The notes beneath the pieces were generated by a model. That model searched no databases, had not been told where the DNA came from, and saw only the letters and a program-made list of their open reading frames with translations. A program made the position numbers and the translations under genes. Source: Marchantia polymorpha subsp. ruderalis (lineage: Eukaryota > Streptophyta > Marchantiopsida > Marchantiales > Marchantiaceae). From it: 64,000 nucleotides of DNA. Positions 26,813-37,977 of the stretch are shown here, piece after piece (the first letter of the stretch is position 1; every line of letters starts with the position of its first letter). Where the stretch lies: assembly GCA_037833965.1 (NCBI GenBank), contig AP031354.1, positions 11,014,001-11,078,000 on the forward strand, given 5' to 3'.

Positions 26813-29644
26813 TCACATGTGGTATTTCTTCAACCGCCACCCGTTCACTCGGGTGCCTAACAAATCGCCGGCCAGGTCCGCAAGTTGGATGGATCCATTC
26901 GGGAAGACTTCGACAACCCTGTAAGGTCCCATCCACCTTAGGTGCAGTTTGCCTGGGAATCTGGCATGCCTGCTGTCGTAGAGCAATGCCAAATCACCTG
27001 CCCGCAGGAGTACCGGTTTGATCTTTTTATCGTATCTCTCCTTTCGGCGGAGCTGGATTTTCCTGGTGCGATCTTCGGCGTCTCTTCTCCGCTCATCCAG
27101 CAGCATGACCTCCTGTAACCTGTAGAGCTGACTCTCCTCTGCGCCCATCCTCTGCAAATCCATCGTTCGATGGGTGGGTACTTCAAATTCGATTGGGAGG
27201 ATCGGGTGTTGCCCATACACCAGAAAGTATGGTGTCTGTTTGGTCGTGATCTTCTCAGCTGTGCGGTACGCCCATAGAGCGGCTGCTAGCTTCGTATCCC
27301 AGTCGTGAGCGTGATTCACCGTGACCTTGAGTAGTATTTTACACAGCAGACCATTGGACTTCTCCGTCAGTCCATTTGCCTTGGGATTGTATGGAGTAGT
27401 CTTCCGGTGCTTGATGTGGAAATACCGTGTCAGATCTTCGATGATCTGATTCAGAAAATGCGTGCCCCGGTCGCTGACTAGTTCTAAGGGACATCCGTAG
27501 CGTGTGATGATCGACTCAAACAAGAATGCTGCCACTGTGGCAGCATCATCCTTTCTGGTGGCTCTGGCCTCTACCATTTTGGTGGCGTAGTCCGTTGCTA
27601 CCAGAATGTAGCGCCTTCGTGTACTTCTAGTCACTGGTTGTATGGGCCCTACAAAGTCAATACCCCACTTTTCGAAAGGTGCTAGAGGCATGATGGGAGT
27701 CAGAGGCCAGCGTGTTGTAGGCGTCGGTCTCCCCGTCCTCTGGCAACTGTCGCACTTGCGGATGTAATCGAGAACATCCTTAAACATGGTCGGCCACCAA
27801 TACCCCGCGTTTAGGATCTTTGTGACCGTGTTCCTGGTGGCATAGTGTCCACCCGCCTCCTCTGTATGCATCGCACTCACTATTCTTGGTACTTCTGATT
27901 CCTCCAGGCATCTGCATAAGCGCTCATCCGCCATTTTCTTGAACAAAACCCCCTGCTGGAGTTGATACGGGCCTGCCTTATGAATAAAGACAGTTCGCTG
28001 TTCCAAATCCATGCCCTCGGGGCACTGGAGGGTTAACAGATATCGATATAGGTCGGCATAGCGGGACTCATGTCCTGCAGACAACTGAAATAACTCTTCA
28101 TCTGGAAAATCGTCCACCAATTCCTCCTCTGTCGGCTGGGTCCATAATCGGGACAAGTAATCCGCATTTTCGTGGTGCACCCCTTTCCTGGTCTGGACTG
28201 TGTAGGTGAACTCTTGTAGTAACAACACCCACCTGGCGATTCGACCGGATAGGTCGGCTTTCTTGACTAGGTGTTGCAATGCGTAGTGGTCCACATGGAA
28301 CACAAACTCGTAACAGATTAGGTAGTGACGGAACTTCTTACAGGAGTATACCATCCCCAACGCTTCTCTCTCCGTCGTGGTGTACTTCCGCTCTGCTAGA
28401 GACAGCTGTCGGCTCGCGAAGTAGATCGGGTAGTCCTTTTTGTTGTCATCCTTTTGACTCAGTACTACACCGATGGCGAATGCCGAAGTGTCAACGTAAA
28501 CATGGAATGGTCGATTCCAGTCTGGACTCCTTAGTACGGGAGCAGTCGTGAGTTTCGCTTTCAGAGCTTCAAATGCTGTCTGCTGGTTCGCACCCCAAGC
28601 ATAAGGCTCGTCCTTCTTCAACAACTTGGTCAGGTCCGCCGCCAGTATTGCATACATGTGTATGAATCTTCGGTAGTAGCCCACATGACCCAGGAATGCT
28701 CGCAGCTCTCTTAGATTCGTGGGTGGCTCAAGCTCGAGTATAACCTTGACCTTCTCGATGTCCACCGCAATGCCTTCTGCCGAGACCCGATGACCCAACA
28801 AGATCCCACTAGTCATGAAGAAAAAGCACTTCTCGGGATGCAGTGATAAACTGCTCTCTCTACATTTATCGAAGGTCTGCTTCAAGTGACTTAGGTGTTC
28901 AGACCGCTTCCCAAAGACACAGAAGTCATCTATGAATATCTCCAGGAACTTCCTCAGTTGTTCCTGAAAGATATTGGTCATCATCCGTTGAAAGGTGGCA
29001 GGCGCGTTGCACAGACCGAAAGGCATCTTGTGGTATGCGTAAGTTCCCCAGTCGGTTGTGAACGTAGTTTTATCCTTGTCCTGTTCACGGATAGACACCT
29101 GATTGTAACCTGAGAACCCATCCAGGAAGCTATAACATTCATGTCCTGCGACATGGTCTAGAATGGCATCCGTGAATGGTAACGGGTGATGATCCTTGCG
29201 TGTTGCTGCATTCAACTTCCGGAAATCCTGACACACTCGTATCTTACCCGTCAACTTCTTAGGTACGATAACAATCGGCGACACCCACTCGCTGCTGAGC
29301 ACAGGATAAATAATACCAGCGCTCAAGTACTTATCTATCTCCTCTTTCACTAGCAAGGAGTACTTTGGGTTGAGGCGATACTGGCGCTGTCGTATGGGTA
29401 CTGAGTCGTCCAGTAAATCGATACGGTGTTCCCCATATCGTGCGGGTATCCCCTTCATGTCTTCGATCTTCCAGGCGAAGACGTCGACATAGTGGCTAAG
29501 GAACGCCTGTACTTTCCTTAGCTCGTCTCCTCTCACTGCGCTTGATACCTTCAAGCATTTGCCGGGACTGAGTTGTACTTCATGACAGTCACTAGGGTCG
29601 ACAATGCCCTCAGTGTGACTCGTCTCACTCCTTCCCAGTCCCAC
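26813..29644 (-). CDS. pol: pol, unit C
   Basis: This 943-codon frame has RT, RNase H and integrase as in unit A, with all catalytic motifs visible. Confidence 0.93.
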   Translation of the reverse strand: MGLGRSETSHTEGIVDPSDCHEVQLSPGKCLKVSSAVRGDELRKVQAFLSHYVDVFAWKIEDMKGIPARYGEHRIDLLDDSVPIRQRQYRLNPKYSLLVKEEIDKYLSAGIIYPVLSSEWVSPIVIVPKKLTGKIRVCQDFRKLNAATRKDHHPLPFTDAILDHVAGHECYSFLDGFSGYNQVSIREQDKDKTTFTTDWGTYAYHKMPFGLCNAPATFQRMMTNIFQEQLRKFLEIFIDDFCVFGKRSEHLSHLKQTFDKCRESSLSLHPEKCFFFMTSGILLGHRVSAEGIAVDIEKVKVILELEPPTNLRELRAFLGHVGYYRRFIHMYAILAADLTKLLKKDEPYAWGANQQTAFEALKAKLTTAPVLRSPDWNRPFHVYVDTSAFAIGVVLSQKDDNKKDYPIYFASRQLSLAERKYTTTEREALGMVYSCKKFRHYLICYEFVFHVDHYALQHLVKKADLSGRIARWVLLLQEFTYTVQTRKGVHHENADYLSRLWTQPTEEELVDDFPDEELFQLSAGHESRYADLYRYLLTLQCPEGMDLEQRTVFIHKAGPYQLQQGVLFKKMADERLCRCLEESEVPRIVSAMHTEEAGGHYATRNTVTKILNAGYWWPTMFKDVLDYIRKCDSCQRTGRPTPTTRWPLTPIMPLAPFEKWGIDFVGPIQPVTRSTRRRYILVATDYATKMVEARATRKDDAATVAAFLFESIITRYGCPLELVSDRGTHFLNQIIEDLTRYFHIKHRKTTPYNPKANGLTEKSNGLLCKILLKVTVNHAHDWDTKLAAALWAYRTAEKITTKQTPYFLVYGQHPILPIEFEVPTHRTMDLQRMGAEESQLYRLQEVMLLDERRRDAEDRTRKIQLRRKERYDKKIKPVLLRAGDLALLYDSRHARFPGKLHLRWMGPYRVVEVFPNGSIQLADLAGDLLGTRVNGWRLKKYHM

Positions 29645-29647
29645 AGT

Positions 29648-29656
29648 TAATTGCTA
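29648..29656 (-). promoter_or_regulatory. Probable read-through signal, unit C
   Basis: The TAG-CAATTA context at the pro/pol junction is identical to units A and B. Confidence 0.7.
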
Positions 29657-30880
29657 TTCGTCTTCCGGCTGAATAGCTTCCGTCTCTTCTTCTTCTTCCA
29701 CCGAACAGCAGGCAACGAATCCTACGAAGTAATCGGATTCGGTACCACTGGAATCCGATCGCGCGGTCGACTCACTGTCCTCGCCCGATGTGTAACCTGC
29801 ACTTGTCGATGGGGTCTCTCCTTCGTGCCTGACCCTATTCCAGGGCACCGTAATGGTTTTGGTCGGTTCCGAAGGGTGAGGGAACTTAAGGCGATGTCTT
29901 CGCCAATCACATCTGACTTGTGCACCATATAGCCATGGTCGCCCGAGCAGAACGTCATAGCCCTGCTTCATCATCGGCTGAAGGATGATATACGTCAACC
30001 GAAAGTCCGCACCCCCGATGGTTGTCTTGACATTGCGCAGCATACCTGCAGGCATTCTCCGCGTCTGATCCGCTAATCTCAACACACGCTTCGAGGGTTC
30101 GTATTGACTGAACCCCAAGGCTCTCGCTGTATCCTCCGTCATTATGTTGACTCCTGATCCAGAGTCGATTGGCACTCTGCGTACACAACATCCTGCTATC
30201 TCCACATCGATCTCGGGTGGCCCTTGGTCTTCGCTCTCCACTTGATATACTTGAGAGGATGTGGATGCGCGCGGCTTCCGCGGATGCCGTAGCGAAAGCA
30301 TCAACATTCTCCGATACGTCTTATTGTCCTCCAAGAGCTGCTTGAACGTAATGTTCACTTTTCGACTCCCGAGATCTTCAACCAAGTCATAGTGGGCGCG
30401 TTGGGGCGCCGGGGTCGGCGACGCTCTGCGAGGTTCCACGGTGGCTGCCAACTTTGCCCCAAGGGAGGATGTCAAGTCTGGCCGCGGTGGGTCCTTTTGC
30501 GTGCGGATCGCTTCCTTCAACAGGTTGGTTACCTCGTTGCGGATATCCGGAGCATAGTCCCGTTTCAGTAGGCGCACTGGCTCGTCCTCGACTGCTGTCT
30601 GGGGGCGCACTGCTGGTGCCTCCCGCGTAGCCGAAGACTTCCGAGCAGGTCGCGAGTCGGACTTGCTGGATGTCTTCTCCTTTCCTTTTCCCGTCCGGTC
30701 GGCGGTTCTCCGTTCGTGCTTGCGAGTGTCACGCTCTTGCTCCTTGGATTTCTTGGAGCTACGAGTTTCGACCCGTGCGCACATAACCTCTTCAGCCGGC
30801 CATTCTTCGTCTTCGCCATCCCCGTCTGAACCTACTTCGACCTGGTTAACTTGCACGTCCTCCTTGGCAGGAGTGTTCAC
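29654..30880 (-). CDS. pro: Aspartic protease region, unit C
   Basis: This 408-codon region encodes the same protein as units A and B. A silent base difference near 30450 marks this unit. Confidence 0.88.
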   Translation of the reverse strand: MNTPAKEDVQVNQVEVGSDGDGEDEEWPAEEVMCARVETRSSKKSKEQERDTRKHERRTADRTGKGKEKTSSKSDSRPARKSSATREAPAVRPQTAVEDEPVRLLKRDYAPDIRNEVTNLLKEAIRTQKDPPRPDLTSSLGAKLAATVEPRRASPTPAPQRAHYDLVEDLGSRKVNITFKQLLEDNKTYRRMLMLSLRHPRKPRASTSSQVYQVESEDQGPPEIDVEIAGCCVRRVPIDSGSGVNIMTEDTARALGFSQYEPSKRVLRLADQTRRMPAGMLRNVKTTIGGADFRLTYIILQPMMKQGYDVLLGRPWLYGAQVRCDWRRHRLKFPHPSEPTKTITVPWNRVRHEGETPSTSAGYTSGEDSESTARSDSSGTESDYFVGFVACCSVEEEEETEAIQPEDE

Positions 30881-30883
30881 AAA

Positions 30884-32485
30884 TCATACCACTGGCCGAG
30901 GGACTGGTGGCTGATCACACTCTGGCGCAGTGTGCCCGACCTTCTTGCAATTACTACATGTCGGAGCATAATCGTTTCGCCTTTTTGGATGGGGACACTG
31001 CGGTGAGAAGTGCCCAGCTTCCCCGCAATTATAACAAGCTCGCGGTGGCGGTGGGTCAAACGTCCCTGGAGGTGCTCTCCGCCTCACAGGTACCGTAGTG
31101 GCCCGATCCACCGGAATATATCGTGGGACTTGCATTGCTGAAACTGCAGGAGGGGTAGGCACCGACTGGACGGCGTAGGCTGTCTCTTCGCTAGCCTCTC
31201 CATAGTACTGAGGGTGCTCTCCATAGTACGGTTGCGCCCACTCTACTGCGTTGACTGGATATGACGGCCGGGTGGTAAGGCACTCGGTGTTTGCATGTCC
31301 CACCGCCCCGCACGTAGTACACCATAAGTTCGCTCGCACTCTCCCGGGTGATTTTCTGCGATCATGCCCGCCTACCACTTGAACCTTGAGATCGGCGAAG
31401 TCCTTCACCAGGGTCTCCATCTTCGAAGCTATATCTCCCGGCGCTCTGTCCGTAGTCACTCGTCGGATGCCCTTTTTCTTTGCTGACCCATGCTTCTTCC
31501 TCTTCTTCTCCTCCTCCGACGATGAGGTTTCCTCTTCTTCGGATGAAGAACGGTTCTCGTCCGAAGACGATTCCTCCGATGACGGAGTTGTACCTCTACG
31601 CCGTCTTCGCCCTCCTTTCGGTTTGCGCTCCTTCGACTCCCGTCTCTCTCTCCCTCTTCGGTTGAGAGTGGAAGTTTCGAAGGCTTCTGCCGATGCAATC
31701 ACATCCTCAATAGTGTCGCACTTGCTGCGTCGGCAAAAAGTCTCCATCTCCCGAGTTAAACCGGTCACGTACCAATCCACAGCTTGTTGTACCGAGAAAG
31801 GGGACCCTGGTCCTGTTTTCGGTATTCTGTCGAGGAGGTCCAGAAATCTCTCAGTGTAGTCACGCAGACTCTCCTTCTTCTCTCGCTGCAAATTACGTAA
31901 CTTCGTCAAAACCCGGCTGTCGTAGCCGAGCTCGCGAAAGCGACGAAGGAACTTCTCCTTCAGCTGGACCCATGTTGTCAACCCAGTCGGATCGATGCTC
32001 TCGTGATTATACCAACTCCTCGCTTTCTTCCGCAGAAGGCTTGGAAAGATCCTTAGTCGGTCGTCGTCTGCGATCTCGCGATTGGCAATAGACACCGACT
32101 CGAATAACTTGATGTATGAATCTGCATCGTCGTCATCCCCACTTCCTTTGTACTTCGGGTAGGAATGTTTAGTAATCGGCTGAGGTAGCCGCACATTGGC
32201 TTGTCCGTCCGCCATCAGTGTGTCTGTCGACGGTCCTCGGGCGGTCGGTTCTACTTCACTAGGCGGGTCCGTGCAAGGAATACCTAGTAGAACTGTAAGC
32301 ACCAAGTTTGGTTCCGAGTCGCCGGGGGTAGGTTCCCCAAGGATGTCGGCCGAACTAGGCTTAGGTACTCTTCTTGGTGTTTTCTTGTTTTGACGCCGTG
32401 TCTCTTCCACGGCCTTCTCTGAATCTCGTCGGAACTTGCGGACAGCCCTAGCACTTAGATTGCTCCCGCCAGCCCCAGTCGACAT
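30884..32485 (-). CDS. gag: gag region, unit C
   Basis: This 533-codon Gag has a capsid domain and three CCHC knuckles, with the same protein as the other units. Confidence 0.92.
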   Translation of the reverse strand: MSTGAGGSNLSARAVRKFRRDSEKAVEETRRQNKKTPRRVPKPSSADILGEPTPGDSEPNLVLTVLLGIPCTDPPSEVEPTARGPSTDTLMADGQANVRLPQPITKHSYPKYKGSGDDDDADSYIKLFESVSIANREIADDDRLRIFPSLLRKKARSWYNHESIDPTGLTTWVQLKEKFLRRFRELGYDSRVLTKLRNLQREKKESLRDYTERFLDLLDRIPKTGPGSPFSVQQAVDWYVTGLTREMETFCRRSKCDTIEDVIASAEAFETSTLNRRGRERRESKERKPKGGRRRRRGTTPSSEESSSDENRSSSEEEETSSSEEEKKRKKHGSAKKKGIRRVTTDRAPGDIASKMETLVKDFADLKVQVVGGHDRRKSPGRVRANLWCTTCGAVGHANTECLTTRPSYPVNAVEWAQPYYGEHPQYYGEASEETAYAVQSVPTPPAVSAMQVPRYIPVDRATTVPVRRRAPPGTFDPPPPRACYNCGEAGHFSPQCPHPKRRNDYAPTCSNCKKVGHTAPECDQPPVPRPVV

Positions 32486-32529
32486 TCACCGAGCATGGCT
32501 GCTCGTAAAAACCCCGGTGTTGACGCAAC

Positions 32530-32549
32530 TGTCCCCGGCAGCGGCGCCA
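32530..32549 (-). other. Primer binding site, unit C
   Basis: This TGGCGCC-type primer site lies 22 bases from the end of LTR D at 32572. Confidence 0.88.
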
Positions 32550-32571
32550 AAAAGAAGTTGTCGGCTTCTTA

Positions 32572-35500
32572 TGTAATAACCCACTAAAGGCTAAAACTGC
32601 AATATAGTGGTAGAAAGGTCGAACCCACAGGGACAGAGGAACACACAGGGTACAAAGTGTCACGTTTTAACAGACTATTGAGGAGTTTGAATTCTCAGGC
32701 GACTGTCACTCCCAGAAATACTGCAAGTGTCCACTCGGAGCGCACTCGGAGGTCGCACAGTGCAGCGTAACACACACACACACACACCTGAAACTACAGA
32801 AACACAACCCAGAGATCCGTTAGGACCTCTACTTCAAGATTTCAGGGGGAAAGTCTCTCACGAGCACACTCGGCAAAGCTGCGGGCAGTGACTTCCAACT
32901 CCGGCTTTTACAACGCTTCCACTAGCTTGCTGCTAGTGTAGGAAACCCGGTTTGGACTACCTACTTCGGATCGAAGTCACTCAGACGCGGTGAACAACAC
33001 TCTCAACTCACAAAACGCGCAGAGAACACAGGTCCACACTGAAGGACTCACTGTGAAACGTTCCAGTAACACAACAACAGTCTATTGAAGAGTTTGAATT
33101 CTCAGGCACTTGTCATTCCCAGAAATACTACAGGGGTTACCCTCAAGGCACCTGCTGCAGCGTAACCTGAATTTACAACCAAGGCTTACACGAAGTGGCA
33201 AAACTTCACTTTGGCATTCAGGGGAAAAATCCCAAGGAGTACAATCAGAAAGGAACACTCGAAGGTGTAGGGGCGAAACTGTTCAAGTATCTAACTAGTC
33301 ACTGGCTCTGAGCATCGGCAGTCACCCGCAGGTGCCGATCCGAACTACTCAAGTCTCTAACCAATGTACTAGCTCTGAACATTCGGCCGAAGGCCTTCAG
33401 CTACAAAATGCGGAACGCTAAGTTGTAACTCCTCGTGCGTGGTGACAGAACTCAAGGACACAAACACGCAAAGGAAATGGGTTCCTGATCTGCACTTCTG
33501 ATGGGAAAGAACCCCAGGCAAAACGCCTGGAACTATTTTATACCTTCTAAATCCTAACTAGCACTACACTGCACTACGCTACACGCCTGCACGGAACCAC
33601 GCTACACTACACTCCGCGGAACCTGTACTACGTCTCCTGCGCGGCCGACTGCCGCGCACTAACTCCCTACCCTGCCACTCTTCCGCTCGACTGCGCAGTC
33701 CCAACCGCTGCAACGCCGCGGACACCTCCCCCTCGAGGGCAGACATGGTATCCTGTGCCTTCGAAAGAAAGGCCTCGAGCTTCTTCGCTACCTTCCGCCG
33801 ACTCCTACTGTCGCCTGACAACAACCCGGCTGCGCGCAATTCAAACTCACGCAGTGTGAGTTTCTCCTGCGCCTTCACTTCCCAGTGGGCGTAGCCCTTG
33901 AGACAGTGGGCGACTCGCCTCGCCGTCTCCACCTTCGTGCGATCCGCCTCCTTCCTGCGATCCTCTTCAATGGTCACTAATTGCGATTCGGCTTCAGCAC
34001 GTTGCGCCCTCAATTCGCCACACTCTGACTGTAACCTGCGGATTAATTCTTCATCCGCCTGCCGTGCGAGCTGACATTGTTCCAACAACCGCGTCTGTCG
34101 CACGAGCTCCTCTGACAAAATCCGATTCTGGGCTTGCTCAGAGTTGAGTGCTTCCTTGACCTTCACCTGCTCCTTGGTGAGCTCGCCCAGTTTCTCATCC
34201 TTCATCTTCTCGGAGTGCTTGTAGAATTTCTGATTAAGCTTGTACTGTCCCCACAAGCACTCATGCTTCTCCTTCAAGTCCCTCAACTCCTGGTCCACTC
34301 TAGCTAATAGCTTGCTGGTGTGGACTTTAGTGCGAGTCCTCCTGCGCACTAACTCGATGTAAGATCCCGGCTGGAGTGGGTCGGCGTATTTATCGACCTT
34401 GCGATCCAAGTACCGCAGCAACGGAATCACCTGCTCAGAGAGCGCCGCCGCCGGTGCTCCAACAATTTCCTCCTCCTCCTCCTCGGTGTCTTCTGCTCCT
34501 GACATTTCTTCCGTGGAGCCTCCGTCGTCATCATCCGAGTGGAGAATTTCAGTCGCCATTGATTGCGTCGGCGACTGCCCCGAGTGGGGCTGCACGTCCT
34601 CGACGTGTGCTGCCTGCGAAGGCACGGCTGCAGCCTCGCTGCTCGTCGCCAAAATGTCTAAGGCGGAAGGCGAATGTATCCGTGCGGCATCCCCGTCTCT
34701 CGCTTGTTGATGGTCTACCGCATCCTCTCTGCCTCTGTCGTCCGTCGCCGGAGGTGATTGAGCGGAGGGTGGCTGCGCGGGGTTGGATTGCGCATCGCGC
34801 ATCGAGATTTCATCCCGCTGACAGTCACTCCGCTCCTCCGTCTGCTGCTCCCTTGATCGGTCCGTGGGGGCTGTGCCCGGCCCGTGCGCAGGCGCATGTG
34901 CCGGCGCCTTGTCCGCCGCAGGCGTAGCGCCGCGGACATCTATCGCCGAAGGCGACATGGCCGGGGGCCGCACGCCCGATGTTCCTTGGCCTATAGGCCC
35001 TACCGCCGAAGGCGCATCTATCGGCGGACTTTCCGCCGACGGTGCGGCCTCCGCACGCTCTCTGCTCGTATCCCCTCGGCTCGAAGGCCCTGGCGCCGAA
35101 GGCGCGAATTGCGGCGCGTGGTGCGCCGGAGGGTCTGGCCCCGAGGGCCGGTGTCTCGTAGGCGGTTCTTCCGCCGGCTCCTTCCCCTTCCTACGTTGGA
35201 ACGGGGGTGATTCTTGCCTGTGCACAGGCGGCACGTGTGGAGGTGTTCTGTTCACAGGCGACCTGTGCACAGGCGACCTGTGCACAGGCGAGCGCCTGTG
35301 CACAGGCGGACTGCTCCTTCCCACGCGTAAGCGTAGATCCACGTCCACTTGTGTTCGCCGGTCCGCGGAGGCTCGTCCGTCCGCGGAGGTTCGCCTGTGC
35401 GCAAACGGAACATCTGTCCGCATCGCACGTGGTAACTCCGGAGGCCCTTGGCCCGTAGGCGGCCTCTCTCCCGACGAGGTTGCAGCGTGGCCCGTCGCTC

Positions 35501-37977
35501 CTGCGGTCGTCCGCGCTTCCTCTCGCCTCTCTGGCGACGCACTTCCTATCTCCGTCGCAATCGTCGCCGTGTCTGCACTGTCAGCTGGCAACACCAGTCT
35601 GCGTGCCTTCTGCTTCGGCCGGCTGTATGGCTCGCACAGCGGCCGCGGTCGAATGGGAGCAGAGGGTTCTTGATGCTGCTCCTCTTCGGACTCTTCCCTC
35701 CATCGCCGCTTCCGCGGCACTCGCGCTGCAGGGGTGTGTCTCCCTTCGTCTCTCCGTCTCGATGGGGTAGAAGTCGGGGACTCCTCCGCATCAGTGTCGA
35801 CCTCGTTCTCCCGCACATACTTCCCGGGATGGTCGATGGACAATGGCGGAAAATGTTCAAGCTCCGCCGCTGTCAAACAATTCCGCTGTCGATAAAAATT
35901 GATGAGGAAAGGAGAAAGATGGTTTAGAGTTCCCCCCTTCTCCTCAAACGCGTGCTGTCGCATCACCCTGTGCAGGATGCTCGCCCAGTGAATGGGAGTT
36001 CCCTCGATGACGCACTCCACAAAAGAGACCTGCCACAATGTGATGTAGCAGGCGCGGTGCGGCTGCAGTAATTGCATCAGCGCCGCGGACAAAGTCCGGC
36101 GAAATCGATCTTTGTAATCACGGGTCCTGTACCCATTCTTGGTAGACCTCCCGGTCTTGAACAGCTCCACAAATTGCGCCTCTTCTTGCTTGGTCACCTT
36201 GATGCTCTTGCTGTCGAAAAGGAGATGCCCTGGCATGCCAGCACATCTTCCCAACGCCTGCGCCCAATCTTGGACTATCCACCGGTCAACATGCGGACGC
36301 AATCCGCGCGAGGGTGGTCCCTGTGGCTCTAGCCACTCGCGCACCATATTCGCGCAGATGTAATTCCATCCCCATAGCAAGAAATCGAGCTTTCTTGCTA
36401 TTAAGCGCTCTTCGAAAGCGCGCAGCCCGTTCTGCGGCAGGCGAAGTGGCACCATCCGCAATCTGCTCGGTCTCGTCATTGCGTTCCTGGGGTTCGCTCG
36501 CCCGCTCATTCTACTTCCACACTGTCCGCGTTTCTTTCTCTCTCGGCAAACTCTAATCGCTCTCAATTCCAAATCACGCGCACTCACTTCTCCCTCAATC
36601 AACAAGAAATCTCCTGTGTGGCGACGACGAGAATGGTCCGCAGCCAGCAGATGGATGCGCGCGGCGCGCACAAGAGATTGGAATCGCGAATTCAAGAATG
36701 GGACGCTCTCCGCCGCCCGGTCGAAGGTCATGGTCGGCTCTTGGTCGTGAAGAACGTCTCACTTGATGGCCGCGCCGGCTGTACGCTGGAACGGTCTTCG
36801 CTCTCACGCGCGGCTTCACGCTCCGCCGTCGTCGATTAAACTCTCACGCTCGAATTGGCGGATTTGAACTCCGCGAGCGTGTCACCCTGCGGACATGGGG
36901 GCGTAGCGCCGAAGGCGAGTTTTCCGCCTTGCGCGGTACACTTGTTCGTACCGCCCTTCGGCCAATCTCCTTCTGCCTTGACGCGTGCGTCCGCATGTCG
37001 GACAAAAATTCAACTCCTGCCTGTGCGCAGGCAGGGGCCTCGGCGGATTCTCCGCCGGTGCGGAACTTGAACATTCTCCTGTGCACAGGCGTTCGCCTGT
37101 GCGCAGGCGAATTCCGTCCGCGGCGCTGCGCTGGCGCGGAAGGCGTTGACCGTGGTCAGCCGTCTCCGTCCAGTCTGTCCGTTCCTTGTCTCTCCGTCGG
37201 CGCTTCCGCCGCCGCAACTCCGTCCGTCCAAGAGCGCATCCACCCGTGCCGTCCGCACGGTCCGTACCTATTGGTTTACTCTGGCGGCTCTTCCGACGTA
37301 CGCTGCGCTGCGCTGGCGCGGAAGGCGCCGTACACTTTCTACCTCACAAGGCGCATTTCTAGGGCCCAAGGCGGATTCTCCGCCGACGCCGAAGTGCCTG
37401 TGCACAGGCGTTCGCCTGTGCGTAGGCGGACTTCGCGCCTTCCCTAACCCTACTTCGCCTGTGCACAGGCGAACGCCTTCGTCCGCGCATAGGACAAAAC
37501 TTGAATCCCCCTTCCGCGTAGGCGGAATTCGCGCCGGTGGCGAACTCCTTCCGCCGTAGGCGACCGCCTCCGTTTCTTCCAGTAGCGATAACTCCCTAAG
37601 TCCTCGTCCGTTCCAAGCGCTCTTGGGCTCGTTAGAATCAGCGCGTCGAGCTCTTTCCAACCGGACCCTAACTTGGTCAAGGCGCCCGAGGGTTGACCTA
37701 ATTACGGGGGTTTCCCTACAGCCGCGGACGCAACCTCCGAAGGCGGGTTTTGCGCCTTGCGCCGTAGAGATCCTAACTGCGGAGCTCGCAGGGAGGGTGG
37801 TGCCTGTCCTTACTGCGGCACCCCAAATCCCAGATTCTACAAGATCCCTCGAGAATCCCCGCGATCTTCCGGATTCACTCTGTTTTGATGTACCGAAGGC
37901 TATTTACAATGCTGCCAGGGTACAGTTTTCCAAAAATGTTTTAATTTCCTCAAAATTGCCAAAAGTGGGGTACCACA
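32572..37977 (-). repeat. LTR D, 5,406 bp, outermost 5' LTR of the array
   Basis: Its outer end TGTGGTACC lies at 37977 and joins, with no intervening host DNA, a plus-strand R-U5 fragment of the same family (37978 on). The first bases outside are GTAGA; the matching flank at the far end of the array is beyond the window, so a target duplication cannot be tested here. Its TATA box is at 33533-33542 and it has one CA unit fewer than LTR B. Confidence 0.92.
33579..36731 (-). CDS. LTR-encoded coiled-coil protein, copy D
   Basis: This is an intact 1,050-codon frame. It differs from copies B and C by one visible residue near position 175 (K in place of E). In the 5'-most LTR of the array the gene sits upstream of every genomic-RNA promoter, so if it is expressed from here it needs its own promoter. 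Confidence 0.82.
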   Translation of the reverse strand: MTFDRAAESVPFLNSRFQSLVRAARIHLLAADHSRRRHTGDFLLIEGEVSARDLELRAIRVCRERKKRGQCGSRMSGRANPRNAMTRPSRLRMVPLRLPQNGLRAFEERLIARKLDFLLWGWNYICANMVREWLEPQGPPSRGLRPHVDRWIVQDWAQALGRCAGMPGHLLFDSKSIKVTKQEEAQFVELFKTGRSTKNGYRTRDYKDRFRRTLSAALMQLLQPHRACYITLWQVSFVECVIEGTPIHWASILHRVMRQHAFEEKGGTLNHLSPFLINFYRQRNCLTAAELEHFPPLSIDHPGKYVRENEVDTDAEESPTSTPSRRRDEGRHTPAARVPRKRRWREESEEEQHQEPSAPIRPRPLCEPYSRPKQKARRLVLPADSADTATIATEIGSASPERREEARTTAGATGHAATSSGERPPTGQGPPELPRAMRTDVPFAHRRTSADGRASADRRTQVDVDLRLRVGRSSPPVHRRSPVHRSPVHRSPVNRTPPHVPPVHRQESPPFQRRKGKEPAEEPPTRHRPSGPDPPAHHAPQFAPSAPGPSSRGDTSRERAEAAPSAESPPIDAPSAVGPIGQGTSGVRPPAMSPSAIDVRGATPAADKAPAHAPAHGPGTAPTDRSREQQTEERSDCQRDEISMRDAQSNPAQPPSAQSPPATDDRGREDAVDHQQARDGDAARIHSPSALDILATSSEAAAVPSQAAHVEDVQPHSGQSPTQSMATEILHSDDDDGGSTEEMSGAEDTEEEEEEIVGAPAAALSEQVIPLLRYLDRKVDKYADPLQPGSYIELVRRRTRTKVHTSKLLARVDQELRDLKEKHECLWGQYKLNQKFYKHSEKMKDEKLGELTKEQVKVKEALNSEQAQNRILSEELVRQTRLLEQCQLARQADEELIRRLQSECGELRAQRAEAESQLVTIEEDRRKEADRTKVETARRVAHCLKGYAHWEVKAQEKLTLREFELRAAGLLSGDSRSRRKVAKKLEAFLSKAQDTMSALEGEVSAALQRLGLRSRAEEWQGRELVRGSRPRRRRSTGSAECSVAWFRAGV

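Larger units (their letters stand above)
1..37977 (-). mobile_element. Tandem array of OTA-like Ty3/gypsy elements sharing LTRs
   Basis: Three internal regions (4368-10163, 15572-21367, 26776-32571) alternate with four LTRs (1-4367 partial, 10164-15571, 21368-26775, 32572-37977), all on the minus strand. Every unit repeats at 11,204 or 11,202 bases. Each internal region has a primer site next to the upstream LTR and a polypurine tract next to the downstream one, so each adjacent pair of LTRs frames a complete element of about 16.6 kb. Units differ only by one 15-bp repeat unit, one CA unit and a handful of bases. The differences are as rare in internal regions as in LTRs, which points to recent tandem amplification (unequal LTR-LTR exchange or a circular intermediate) rather than separate insertions. 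The units look near-whole, with about one break each. An assembly artefact cannot be excluded from sequence alone. Confidence 0.93.
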
